Positions 11,366 through 22,733 of a DNA stretch of 64,000 bases are shown one piece after another (the first letter of the stretch is position 1; every line of letters begins with the position of its first letter). This stretch comes from Rhyacophila brunnea. Taxonomy: Eukaryota > Arthropoda > Insecta > Trichoptera > Rhyacophilidae. The position numbers and the translations under genes were made by a program. The DNA lies in contig JAGYXB010001414.1 of the NCBI GenBank assembly GCA_022495005.1, positions 558,001 through 622,000 of the forward strand. Direction: 5' to 3'. Under the pieces are notes generated by a model. That model had not been told where the DNA came from. It saw only the letters and a program-made list of their open reading frames with translations, and did not search any database.

Positions 11366-12733
11366 AAGAGGCCCGTAAACGAGCTACTTTTTACGGCAAT
11401 TGTGTCGCCGTTAATAGTTCCCCAAAACACGACAATAGTAGTCTACGTTGCCGAAACTTTATATATATTGCCGATGCTCTCTGGCAACATGGTTGGTCGA
11501 TATTATTGTAATATCGAATGCAATCGAAAATACGGCAATAATTGCTAGATAAATCTATTTCATTCTCGTTCTGCTCCATGTATACATCTCTGTTTGACCT
11601 CACCCCTAGCAACAATAAAAACATTATAGTGACAGCCGATTTGACAATACCTACATTATTATGATTTTTCACTGACGATACTAATTTTCAACTATAGGCG
11701 CGAAGAAATTTTGGACTCGCTGGCATTCGGAGAGCGAATGTCGAGGTTGTCAATACGTCAATTTGTTTTGTGATGGCGACGGGGGTATTAATTCTTAAAT
11801 CGTGTAAAGATGACTAAAACGTTACCCATTTACTTGAAAAAGAAAACATGTCAATGAATATATTATTATTGTTACTAATACAACAATAAACAGAACATTA
11901 AATGGACGCATGTTGGATTTATATGACAAATTATATTTCGTTCGGCATGCGCCATTTGCACCCGCGACCCGCAATCCGCGCATCGCCTAGCCACGATCTT
12001 TTTAGACCATGCCTCAACTGAGATATTATTATGGTGTTATTACTAATCGTCAATTCACACTACGTACAATGAATAAATGAACAAACAACGGGGTATTGAA
12101 GCTTATTAACGAGGTTTATTTACGCCTTTAACTATGGAACGTGGAAGCCAAACTATAAATAATGATCAAAATATGAATAGGCCAATTAGCAAAGCTGCAC
12201 AAACGTCTAGATCTGGAACAATGTGAGCAATCGAAGAGTTGAACACCCTGGATAAATACATTTAACTCCTGTTTGAATCTCCAGTTGGCAAAAATCGAAG
12301 AGTGACTGGCAGTATAATAGTAATCAGTGTTGCTTTCTTCATAACTGTATCTACTTTCTTTTTCTTCGTATTTAACAAATACCTACTAAAAGTCAATTCT
12401 TGTCATTCTTTTAAAGTGTTTAATTAAATAATTATCAATGACTAATTTCTAGTATATATTGCTTATTGTTTCACGTTTGTTTAAATAGAACCCGATCCAT
12501 ATCCTTATTTTATTTTAGATTTGTTTAATATGTGATTATTTAGGACGAGATATGGTGCAGAAACTTCATTGCCGGTCTTTGCTGTCACGTGTACGCACAA
12601 AATACATCAGCCTCACTTGTCCGACACTGATGACGGGTCATACATTGCCCAGCAACTGGGCAATAGTTGCATCATTTTTTTGACAATTGTATCGGCAATC
12701 TGCAATTTTTGATGCTCGTTTATCGGGCCCCTT
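11366..12733. mobile_element. Unclassified DNA element with about 20-bp terminal inverted repeats
   Basis: The left end reads AAGAGGCCCGTAAACGAGC from 11366. The right end, reverse complemented, reads AAGGGGCCCGATAAACGAGC and ends at 12733. Both are preceded by TA when read outward, so a 2-bp TA target duplication fits. Subterminal sequences also echo each other (GTGTCGCCG, GGCAATAATTGC on the left, GGCAATAGTTGC and GGCAATCTGC on the right). A perfect ATTGCCCAG-CAA-CTGGGCAAT hairpin lies at 12645-12665. The interior (1.37 kb in all) has no transposase frame. The GGCCCG ends recall PIF/Harbinger-like elements, but a 3-bp duplication is not seen, so the superfamily stays open. Confidence 0.6.
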
Positions 12734-13066
12734 TAGGTTGTATAATGTTGACGAAAAAATTGTATATTTATAAACTAAACTTAACTAAACCTTCTTTTTT
12801 TCAGTGACAATATTAAACTGTTATATAGGAGATATATGAAAATAATATAGTTCATAATATTAAAATACTGAATGTGTAAGGGAGAGCGAGACAAGCAGAA
12901 GCCATATTAAATATCATAACGCAAATCCTAAATTTGAAAAATCGGAGAACCGTTTATTTTAATCGGGTCGCGAAATAAAATAAATAAGTATCGAAAAATT
13001 GGCGGTATTCAAGAGATTTAAGTGTAATTATAATTGGGATAGGGTACTGTAACCTACTGCAACTAC

Positions 13067-13231
13067 TACGTGGCAGTGAAGAACGAGTGGAAGAACGCCG
13101 CTTAACAAATGAACGGGTTGAGCGATGGCGTGCTCGGCAAAGTCAGAAGACTCTACAAAGACTCCGCCAGGATGCAGCAACTCACCGACAAATAATTGAC
13201 TCTGAAACACCAGAACAAAACAGTAAGACAT
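13067..13231 (+). pseudogene. Degenerate arginine/glutamate-rich coding remnant, possibly STPR-repeat-like
   Basis: The plus-strand frame reads SEERVEERRLTNERVERW, then RARQSQKTLQRLRQDAATHR, then SETPEQNSKT and a stop. The 'ETPEQ' and R-E-R periodicity recalls the 23-residue STPR repeats found in FMBP-1 and in N-terminal parts of some insect Helitron-type proteins. Only about 50 codons survive, upstream sequence does not continue it, and no start codon is evident. It may be a TE remnant or chance low complexity. The overlapping minus-strand frame is a shadow. Confidence 0.25.
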
Positions 13232-14100
13232 AACATGAATGTAAACGTGTTAAAGAGCATGAGACATAGAAGACGTATGAGAATATTGACAGATGGTACA
13301 GCCATCTGGTAATATTTGGTAGTAAGTAAAATACTACATTCATAGACAACATTTTATTGAAACTATAGAAAAAATATGATTATTTTCCATATATTTTAGC
13401 AACTTTTCTGTGTACTCTTTTTTGCGATTGTTCATCTAAATAATGATAGCTTATTGTACGAATATTTTTTATCAAACCAATACATTGCTTTAACTCTTGT
13501 AGGTACGCGTTAAGAATAAATCTCAGTACATAAGTGACAAAACTGATATCTGTCATGAGAAATAACTTATAGAAAATGTAGTATTAGTAATATTTTAAGA
13601 TGCATTTTCATATATATAAAGGCTCTAAAAATCACTCTCTTTTAATATCTCTGGAATAAACTATATTAGTTGGCCTCTCGTTTCATAGAAAACTTATTTA
13701 TATGACTTTCACAAAGTTTAACTTTATGTCAAGTCGAAACTCAAATCTCTAAGTGGCATAAGAGTTCATACGCATATGAAAACTATACACACACTATCGT
13801 AAACTCTATTAAAAGATTTCCTTGAGGAAACTTTATTCAATTTTATGATGAATGAACATTTTCTTTTAATGGATGTATATTTGAAAAGTTTATTGAAAAC
13901 ATGCCAACGTCATTTCTATTAATAAAAGTTTGGGTAAATTATGTTTTAATAAATATTTACATGTATAAAAAATAATAAATCATTTTACTTGAAATACGTT
14001 TTGTGTTTATTATTTTAATATATTTCATATTTCCCAGGAATTGTTCGTATTGTACATATTTATCTTTCATGCCTTCTCTATTTTATAATACTGTTTCGAT
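13232..14100. other. No gene seen
   Basis: AT-rich unique-looking DNA. No ORF, TIR or repeat shared with the rest of the window was found. Confidence 0.4.
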
Positions 14101-14105
14101 ATTGA

Positions 14106-14176
14106 GTTCCACAGTGGATAAGTTGATAGAACACCCATCTCTGATACTAAGGGTGCTGGTTCAAATCTCGAGTGTA
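14106..14176 (+). repeat. tRNA-like SINE head or tRNA relic
   Basis: An A-box-like stretch (GTGGATAAGTTG) is followed by CACCC...GGGTG, which can pair as an anticodon stem. A B-box-like GGTTCAAATCTCGAG comes next, with RNA polymerase III promoter spacing. Acceptor-stem pairing is absent, so this is not a tRNA gene. The GATAGAACAC segment also appears at 43088-43170 in the reverse orientation. Confidence 0.35.
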
Positions 14177-14326
14177 TAAAAAATACGTTTATTCCAGAGC
14201 AAGGAAATTGGGCGAATATATCGTAACAGTATTTTAACATAATTTTACATCCATGAAGGATACTTCGACTATGAATAAAAATTTGTAATAAAAAAAAACA
14301 ACAGCTGAAAATGCCAAAATTTCCTA

Positions 14327-14435
14327 TTAAAGGCGGACGTGCTCAGCGTGGGTCAAAATTGAGCTTTTTTCTATTTTCAAAGCATGATCCTGGACATACC
14401 TTAAACGTTGTAGATAATCTATTTATATAATTTTA
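14327..14435 (+). repeat. Terminal fragment of the LIR-A foldback family
   Basis: After TTAA (14327-14330) the sequence AGGCGGACGTGCTCAGCGTG starts a stretch matching the outer arm of LIR-A (compare 15129 onward and the reverse complement of 16336). The match includes CATGATCCTGGACA and AAACGTTGTAGATAATCTAT. Similarity ends near 14435. Confidence 0.65.
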
Positions 14436-15128
14436 TATAATAAATGCAATTATATATAGCTACGGAAATTTTTTATGTGTTGTTTAACAACACAACGAAA
14501 CTCCTTTTTTGCAAAGCAGATACAAAAAATGGCACCGCAGGCGAATAAATTTCTCAATATCAAGTTAAATATCATACATAAATATTCAATATGTAATATA
14601 CTATTATCATATATCCCGCAAATCAATTTAAATTTCATTATTTTAACTATTTATCCAAATTCATAATATTCATAGGTGTACATACAAAGTTTAAAAAAAA
14701 TACAAATTAACAATATCGGGTTATTGAGTAAATTGTATGCAATACTGTAACACAGTTCACCGTGAGCTATAACATCGGAAAGAGATGGTGCTATAACATC
14801 GATATTAAATAATGACACATTATTCGTGGATAATTTTAGCGTCAAGTAAGTTGTACGTATGCCACCAAACCATTTAGATGCAAGATGCGACGCTTGTTTA
14901 CGGATTGGTATCAAATATTTAATATCTGATAATAACGCTGTTATAATAATTATCAGATATTTGATAGGTACAATTTGATACTTAAGAGCACCTACTTGCT
15001 AACTTACTTTTGTATCATTCAGAATTATATACAAATATACGATATGATTGTATTTATAATTAACTTACCTACCTATTTTCTTCTGTCTTTCCCTTGTGTC
15101 CCGGTGATTTTTATTACATATTTTTTAA
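14436..15128. other. No gene seen between two LIR-A pieces
   Basis: AT-rich DNA. Short frames on both strands (14450-14666 and 14651-14914) have no recognisable motifs. A small inverted pair GATATTTGATA/TATCAGATATTTGA occurs around 14920-14965. Confidence 0.35.
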
Positions 15129-16340
15129 CGGCCACGTGCTCGTCGTAGGTCAAAATTGAGTTTTTATTATATTTTCAAACCATGATCCTGGACACTCCTT
15201 AAACGTTGTCGATAATCTATTTATATAATTTTGAATCCTTATTATCTTGTATATTTATTTTAAAAATTTGATGACTGCATAAAATATTTTTATTATGTAA
15301 AATAGTATTCTTTTAAACCTCTCGCTCTAATGTTTTAGAATATAGTCATATTTCAGTAAATACATAAATGTGCAGCGGTGTTAAGATTTTTTACATTTAT
15401 TAATTTTTAAACGCATTTATAAAACCATCAGTATAATTTATATCGATATTATTATAGTGAAATATGTAGGTACGATAAAAAATTATATTGATAATCTCTG
15501 TGATCCCAAATTTGACAAGAATTAGGCATTTTATTATTCAAAAAATGGGCAAGATTTACATATTTGAAGATAATTAATTCTAAAGATACTCGTTATAAGC
15601 TATGTCTTTGACCATTCAAGTGTGATAAACATCCTACGAATAATGATTCAAACCCCATTCCCCATTCAAACACGCGCGTTAACATCATTTTGTTCCCTAC
15701 TTCAATTATAGTTTGTCAATTTATATCTACGGCCGTATGTTGTAGCTTAACCACTGGGGAATGCCAAAAGAAATGGCGTATTTCAAAAAAACAATACCTT
15801 ATTCTTAGTTCAATAATTATTATAAAGCAATCATTATTCGTAGGATATTTATCACATTTGAATGGTCAAAGACATAGCTTATAATGAGTATCTTTAGAAT
15901 TATCTTCAAATGTGTTAATCTTGCCCATTGTTTCAAATAATAAAATGCCTAATTCTTGTCAAATTTGGGATCACAAAGATTATCAATATATTTTTTATCG
16001 TAAATATTTCACTATAATAATGTCGATATAAATTATACTGATGGTTTTATAAATGCGTTTAAAAATTAGTAAATGTAAAAAATCTTAACACCACTGCACA
16101 TTTATGTAGTGAAATATGACTATATTCTAAAACATTAGAGCAAGAGGTTTAAAAGAATACTATTTTATGTAATAAAAATACTTTATGCAGTCATCAAACG
16201 TTTAAAATAAATATAAAAGATAATAAGGCTTCAAAATTATGCAAATAGATTATCTACAACGTTTAAGGTATGTCCAGGATCATGCTTTGAAAATAGAACA
16301 AAAGCTCCATTTTGACCTACGCTGAGCATGTCCCCCCTAA
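15125..16340. mobile_element. LIR-A copy 1: foldback element with about 500-bp inverted arms
   Basis: The left arm (15129 to about 15660) is the reverse complement of the right arm (about 15835-16336). The ends read inward as CGGCCACGTGCTCGTCGTAG and GGGGGACATGCTCAGCGTAG. The left flank is TTAA (15125-15128) and the right is CTAA (16337-16340), suggesting a TTAA target with one mutation. The loop (about 15661-15834) contains sequence that in copy 2 is itself part of the arms, so the inner left arm is deleted here. No transposase is encoded. The 64-codon frame at 15690-15884 is a by-product of the repeat. Confidence 0.8.
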
Positions 16341-17486
16341 GTGATAGTTAGTATGGATATACTAAAAAATAAAATATATTATAAAACATCAATGCAGTAT
16401 TTTTTATATAAGATCGTGTCTCTTGTTAGGGTAAATTTACCTATAACACCAAATGGGGCCCCCAATAGAAAATGAATATGTATCTATATTTTAACCTTAT
16501 GAAGTAACCCATTTATTAAAATAACATAACCAGGCGGTATTTTTGAAGCGCAGGAAACGCTCGCTTGATCAAAATATCATCGCAGCACAACTCAATTACT
16601 GTATTTTAACACACAGTTGCTGCTTATTACATAGATAACATTAAGGGGTCTTAAAACTTGTCATAAATAATAAAAAATACCAAATAAAATAGATAAAAAT
16701 AACTTTGTAAAAGGTACAAAAACTATAAAAAATAAAATACTATACGTAAGACTAATAATTTAATATCTTGATTGTAAAGTGTCTTTTAATGTTTAACTAA
16801 ATAAACGTAACTAACAATGTTCATTATATATATTAAAAATTATTGTGTTTAGTTTATAATTCTTTTAATAATATCTTTAATTGATTGAAAAACAAAATAA
16901 ATATAATGTATCTAAGTTAGTACCTATATCAAAACTAGATGTGTTCTTTTATTACAAACATTCTATTCAAAGTAGTCTGTTATTAATTCGGGCTTAAATT
17001 CGAATACAAAGTACTTCAGAAGCCAATTCAAATATCTATCAACCCAGACATTTGAAGGCAATGACTTTTCTACTGCGCTATACGACCGATTCTAAATTGC
17101 TTCACAGAATCGTTGTATTTTTTTTCTAGACGGTCAAACAGTCTATGTTTCTACCACTAGTTGCGAATCCACCCCATTCTCTCCAGTATCACAAACATTT
17201 CGTAGATTTATCCTATCGTTAGTAGCAAGCGAAAAGAGCTTCGGTCAGTCCTGCTTAATAAAATGCCTGATAAAAGCTCCCGGACTGCGTGATAAAGCTC
17301 CTCATAAAAATGGATTTAAGTCTTTAACCGGCTTTAAAGCTGTAAGCTCGTGTAACGCGTCGGAAATGTTAATATCATATGCGCTTTTATCGTTATAATA
17401 TCCCATTATGTTTTTAATACATGTATCAATAAATGAAAAATTAATCTACATAAAATACCTACATGAGAAATGAATATTTAGATATA
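16341..17486. other. No gene seen; slightly G+C-richer block about 17160-17360
   Basis: Mostly AT-rich. The part around 17160-17360 is less AT-rich (AAAGCTCC repeated, TTAACCGGCTTTAAAGC). It could be conserved non-coding DNA, but nothing specific can be claimed. Confidence 0.3.
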
Positions 17487-18014
17487 CAGTATAACTTCGT
17501 TTTTACGTGCCCGGTATTCACGTTTTCCCGGCAATTGCGTGTAATTTTTTTGGTCCCGATGTATTTCAGTACATTTAATACCCGCATTTACGTCTTTCTT
17601 TCCCGCGATTTACGTCACAAATATTCAAAATATGCAAGTTACGCGCGCTTCTGAAGAACTGTCTGATGAAGACGAGGTTGATATTCCAACAAAAGAAGAA
17701 GCAATGAGGTTCATTGAGGGTTTAAAAACCTACTTCACAAACTTTGCTGATATCCAAGATGACACTTTTAAATGTTTATATAGTCTTGAAAGAGAATTAC
17801 ATAACAAAAAAACAAAAATGCAACAAACTAATATACATATTTACATGATTTTTTCAATAAAAATTTAAATTGAATGTTGTTTTTTAATAAAACGTTATTT
17901 TTTTAGAAACATAAAATTTTAATGTTCTTTTTTTCAATACCCCCCTTTTACATTTTTCCTCCAATTACGTTTTTTTTCCAGTCCCTTAAAAAACGTAAAA
18001 TAGGGGTTATACTG
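17487..18014 (+). mobile_element. pogo/Tigger-like deletion derivative, TA target
   Basis: The left end CAGTATAACTTCGTTTTTAC (17487) and the right end, reverse complemented CAGTATAACCCCTATTTTAC (18014), form TIRs flanked by TA (17485-17486 and 18015-18016). CAGTATAACC ends with a TA duplication are typical of pogo/Tigger elements. Arrays of CCCG(G)NNTTxACG follow inside the left end. At 528 bp it is far shorter than an autonomous element (about 2-3 kb) and retains only the end of the transposase gene. Confidence 0.85.
17632..17868 (+). pseudogene. C-terminal fragment of a Tigger/pogo transposase (78 codons)
   Basis: The frame contains EELSDEDEVDIPTKEEAM, FIEGLKTYF, then TFKCLYSLERELHNKKTKMQQTNI near the end. 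Tigger/jerky-type DDE transposases end with an acidic stretch, then 'A...I..L..YF' and a basic 'L...K.KQT.I.DFF' tail. This fragment follows that order. The N-terminal CENP-B-like DNA-binding domain and DDE core are missing. It sits inside TIRs of the matching type, which supports the call. It cannot catalyse transposition. The ATG at 17632 may be an internal methionine rather than a true start. Confidence 0.65.
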
Positions 18015-18016
18015 TA

Positions 18017-19230
18017 TTCTAAATGGAAAGCCTATTAAAACAATGCATTAACATGTCAAAATTAATATATTTTGCGGCAAAAAAATAAGTCCATCTTTTA
18101 GCGAACCACAAGCAAACCTCATCAATGGTTCTCAAGTTGGGCGAGACAACAACTTTGTCTATCATGTACAACTAATTTCAATTGACTGTGATGAGATTGC
18201 TTGCAGAACTGAGCGAGTATGAGTGTATTTGGGCGCCTGAATAGTATCTTCATAAATGACTTTCAATCGTGTCTTACGCGTAAAGTGTTCAAACAATATT
18301 ATGTTCTTCAAGTGCTTACGTATGTGTGTAAAACAGATCCTAAAAATACGAGTGATATAATGTGACATGGCAAGGTGCATTTGGGCATAATTCAAAAGAA
18401 TCACAAAATAAACAAATGGATAATTAGCCAAACAAGACTAAGCGGTGTGATTGTCGTCGCTATCCAAAATATAATGGCAAACGCTCGGCAAGTGGACAAC
18501 CGCTGGACAAATACTGTCATACAGTACCCAAGAGGCATCATTGAATGAACACCGAGATGCCCTAAAATCTGCTGGATAGACGAACTGTAAAGTTCGATGG
18601 ATTTAGGTGGTAGCGAAGAAATATGAGCCGAAATGAGTGCAGCGAACTAAAGGACTCATTCACCCAGCAGTAGATCGACCCCGATAGATGATTTTTTTAA
18701 ATCGTGAAATTGAAAAGAATTAAATCGTGTAGATTAATAAACGTGAATAGGTCGTTTATTATGATATAAACATCATTTTCCACCACAGGCAAATTGTCAA
18801 GTACGAAAGGGAGAATATAGATATTGGGTAGCAATAATTATTTGTTTTTTACCACGTCTCTGAATTTGATATCTTACTCTAGGGATCTATCTGTTCTTGT
18901 TACATTATTATCTCCCTTAAAAATTTTCTCTTTTTAAGAGAAATGCGTACGTGAATATGATTTTTTATAATAATAAGAAGACATACAATATTAAACGATG
19001 ACTTAGAGGTCGTCGATCTGATGAAATATTCGTAATTTAGAAAGCGCTTCAGAGTATATACCGTTAATTAACCTTGCCGCATTTAAATAAGACAGGTATA
19101 GCATAGTACCCAGTGCACTTGGGCACGAATCCCGAGGAGCGCAAGTTGAAATTCTGATGGGTGTCGAATTTCACTCAGAAATGTTTTTAAATATTTATGA
19201 TAATTATATTATATAATTATTGAATAACTA
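18017..19230. other. No gene seen; weak coding-like remnant 18480-18690
   Basis: AT-rich DNA. Around 18480-18690 the base composition rises and phrases look vaguely like decayed retroelement coding sequence, but no frame holds and no motif is recognisable. Confidence 0.3.
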
Positions 19231-19355
19231 AGGCTGGGGCCACACGAAAGCAACTACGCAATGTACGTAGTAGATGATAAAGATAATTTATTATGCAAAT
19301 CCGTCACCAATTTCATGAATTCGTAGAGATTTAATCTACGTGTGGTTTTTAAATT
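19231..19355. repeat. Possible remnant of a small TIR element (CCACACG ends)
   Basis: GGGGCCACACGAAAGCAAC near 19234 and CTACGTGTGG near 19340 face each other as inverted CCACACG-containing sequences about 110 bp apart. No clear target duplication was found. Confidence 0.3.
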
Positions 19356-19679
19356 TATTTGGACTCATGGGGATTGAGCAATAATTCCTCGTGAAAAGTC
19401 TGTTCAGATAAGTTACACTTTGTAGTTCCAGGATCAGAAATTCTAATTCAATACTCACCTACGTTTTCGTCGAATAATATTTTCACTTTAGCTATTATCA
19501 TTGTAGTTAACTTCATTTCTCACTATAATGTAGACAAGCTTTGCCTTTCACTAAATAATAATTGGAATTTTGCTCTTTGCGCCAATGTTAATGCTATCAT
19601 ATAAATTATATCACTGTGCGATGTCATTGCGCGTTACTTACCTTAAACTATTACGGAGCAATGATATAATTATTACAAG

Positions 19680-19880
19680 AGTAAAAGGTTCTTCGGCGCT
19701 CTGGTTTTAACAGGGCAAAGTTAATGCCTCTGTCAGGGGGTGACGAGGGCAACTGCCGGGGCTTAAGTAAAGTGAAAACATTGCAATATGAATATTCACT
19801 TAAGTAACAAGAGGCGCTTTCTTACGTCTCGGGGAATACCTTTCTCTCGAGGAAACCGTAACACTTAACCCTTGAATGAT
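19680..19880. promoter_or_regulatory. Candidate cis-regulatory block with CACTTAAG-type sites
   Basis: This block is clearly less AT-rich than its flanks and contains no ORF. It holds GGGGCTTAAGTAAAGTG and TTCACTTAAGTAACAAG about 30 bases apart. These match the core TNAAGTG of NK2-class homeodomain sites. This is inference from motif shape and composition only. Confidence 0.25.
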
Positions 19881-22580
19881 CTTAATTATTATACTATGGT
19901 GAGTCTGTTTACGTTGCGAACTTTCGCTTTTAAATGACAACTTTTTCATAAGATATTCATATGATTTGAATTATTTTTTTATATTCTCTCGTTGGTATAA
20001 TAATATTACATGAAAAGTTTATCAAAGTTTTAATTACCCTAATTAGATTCTTTAAGTAGGTTTACATTATGCCTTTATTGAGTTTATTTTATATTTTTAT
20101 AACTTTCACAGACTTAGACGATCTAAGAAGTTCACTGTATGGAGCTTCTTTGGGAGAGTTCCTCTCAAAAATGTATAGCAAAACCAAGGCCGATTATAGA
20201 TAGCCGGGGCACTGAATTGCAAGTTATGAGGTAACCTGTTCACAGAAAATGAAGATTTTCGTTTGTATATTTTATTCAAATCAATTAATGTATGTATTAC
20301 CATACAATTCAATATAAAACAATCATCGTTTTGTATAAACAGTTTACCATATTGCACTCTAAGTATGAGCAATAATTAGCAATGCAATCGAAATGTACAG
20401 TTCAGTGTCACGGCTTGGATATAGTAAACATTGAGAAACGCTCACTGGTAGACAGAGCTAAATGAGAAACATTCATCTGGACTCCGTATAATCATAATAA
20501 AAAAACCCGCATTTTATTAGAAATTATGCGACAACTACTGAACTTATTCGGTATTTGATAGTTTGAATGAAAAACCTGGGTCTAAAGATGAATACAAAAA
20601 TCAAATTATGTAAATACCTACCTCTAGCCCTAACTGGCGAACAAGGTCACGATGGCTTCTCTGAATTGAAGCTATTATCTTAATACGTCCCTATCTATTG
20701 TTGTTGTATTGTTTATATTATACCTATTATGTATAGTTATATGTAATTTTCCCTATCATATTATGCTCGAAGAGTAGGTATAAATTAAAAGACCATAATA
20801 CATTAAGATTAGTATGATTAGGAATACAGAAAACTAAAAGCATGTTTTATTATATTCGAATATTAAATATCAGCCAGTATCTAGATTTTAGCCATTTTTG
20901 AATATAAATTTTCAGATTCCAACGCTCAGTAGACAGATACAGAAAACCTTTTCAAGGGGTCGCGTTCGTGGAGTACTTGGGTACAAAACACTTTGCATTA
21001 GCAGGACGTGCGCTGTTAATTGCGAACAAGGATGTTCATTAAGTACACAACTAAAGGGGGTTATATGTATGCGGACAGGGGTAGAAAAAAACAGCGATGG
21101 ACGTGATAGTTAAATGCGCAAATATCTCGTATTTTTAAATCATGTGGTCATTCTGAGTAGTCACGATAAATTAAAACTATTTCCATGTAGTTCAATGAAA
21201 TTATTATGACTGTGTAACAATAAGTACTATTAATCTTACCAAATACTTAGGAATAATAATTATCAATTTAAATGATGGTAAAGGGTAAACAAAAAGAAAT
21301 TTAATGAATGATTGAAAAATCTATTTTCTCTTTGAATCTACACATTTATTTTTTGAGCTAGGTACTTGAATTAACTGAACTTTTTAGCCAGCATAGGGAG
21401 GGAATGCGTGAAAGTCATATATTTGAATGAATTAAAATGAAAAACAATAATAACAACATGTTTGATTATTGCAGAGAGATATTTTATAGTTCAATAATTG
21501 TAAATTATTTTAATTCTTTATAATAAAGAACCATGCGCACATTTGTCGGCGTTTTTATGATTTCTAGATTTTAAAGTATTGTAAAGTCATGACTATGCAT
21601 TTCCTATGCTCGTCTAAAAAGTGCATTTTCTATCTTTCTATATAAAATTACAGATTGATTGTATTGACCAAACGTATATACCAGTCATGAATAATTTATT
21701 TATTTAAGCTAATAAAATTCTGAAAGCAGTGAGGTAAAGATTATATTTTACGTCACCGTGAGAAATCAGTACAGAGTTCGAAATACTGGAGAGTGAATAC
21801 GAATAGGAAGACAATGCAATTCGGTTGCCAATCTCGATTTTATATTCTAAACATTACTTTTATATCTATAGGTACCTAACATGCCATATTTTTTCGATAT
21901 ATATTAGAATTTTTGAAATGCGTACGTTGAAAAAAACTATATTATACTATTTTCAAGCTCAACTATCCTTTTTGACATTTGACCCCACAGTTGGCTACTT
22001 CACTGCAAGAGGGTTAAATTAAACGAATGCTGAGTGTTTCCACTTTGCCAGATGATGAGTGGGTTAAACTCATCTACTACCGAATGGTTTGAGTTTCGAT
22101 TTTCTACAAAGGGTTTTTTTTATTATCGGCGTCACAAAGTTTAAATACAATTTTGGATTGCTTTTTAATATACCTTAGTTTATATTTCCTAAGGTTATTC
22201 TTGATAGGCGAATTGGACATGATAATTTTAAGAATATACCTATTTAACTATTACAGGTTACGCACATTTTCCAATAATGTAATTTCGTACCATATAAAAA
22301 TATAGGTAAGTAGTCAAATTACTATACAATTTGGAAAATTTTAATTTATATAATGACTCCATATTGGATTATTTTGTTTGTTCGTTGGCAGAAACTAAGA
22401 TTTCAATTTAAAAGATTCAATTTAATGTTAGGTAAGTATTTTGGTGTATAGTAAATTTATGATCTGGTTAAATCAATTAAAAATTAACAATAACAATTTA
22501 TTTTAGTACCTATATGATTTATTTGTTTACTAACTTTTATATTTTTGAAGTAAGTTAAGTTATTTAATTTTAACCTGAAC
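19881..22580. other. No gene seen; less AT-rich block 20915-21110
   Basis: Mostly AT-rich unique-looking DNA. The segment 20915-21110 is less AT-rich and carries a 71-codon plus-strand frame (20898-21113) without recognisable motifs. It could be conserved non-coding DNA or an exon, with nothing to decide. Confidence 0.3.
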
Positions 22581-22733
22581 ATGTGCAAAGCAATGGCTAA
22601 ATGGAGCGAGTCGGGACTTCACCATAGTGGACAAGAACAGTTAGTAAAAGATATCAAAGGTGGCGATGATGTCGGCTCAACATGTGAAGCACCATTCAAA
22701 CTGCAGGCATGCGACTGGTGTGTTGTGATGTAA
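22581..22733 (+). CDS. Short ORF of 50 codons, unknown
   Basis: This frame starts ATGTGCAAAGCAATGGC and ends at a TAA, in a patch that is less AT-rich than its neighbours. The residues are mixed and non-repetitive (it begins MCKAMAKWSESGLHHSG and ends ACDWCVVM). No domain, signal peptide or neighbouring exon signal is evident. It may be chance. Confidence 0.15.
   Translation: MCKAMAKWSESGLHHSGQEQLVKDIKGGDDVGSTCEAPFKLQACDWCVVM

Noticed and set aside
11391..11672. 93-codon minus-strand frame
   Set aside because: Lies in the end region of the unclassified TIR element and resembles no transposase.
13028..13231. 67-codon minus-strand frame
   Set aside because: Shadow of the plus-strand R/E-rich remnant, which has the more protein-like composition.
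14106..14176. Functional tRNA gene
   Set aside because: No pairing acceptor stem and a poor A box; tRNA-like only.
15690..15884. 64-codon plus-strand frame
   Set aside because: Lies in the loop and arm of the LIR-A foldback, and its sequence recurs in copy 2 as non-coding arm.
15125..16340. Calling LIR-A a piggyBac element
   Set aside because: TTAA-like flanks fit, but ends start with G-runs instead of CCC, one flank is CTAA, and no transposase is present.
18480..18690. RTE-type retroelement tail
   Set aside because: Composition hints at old coding DNA, but no frame or motif such as WLGH or GRP could be read.
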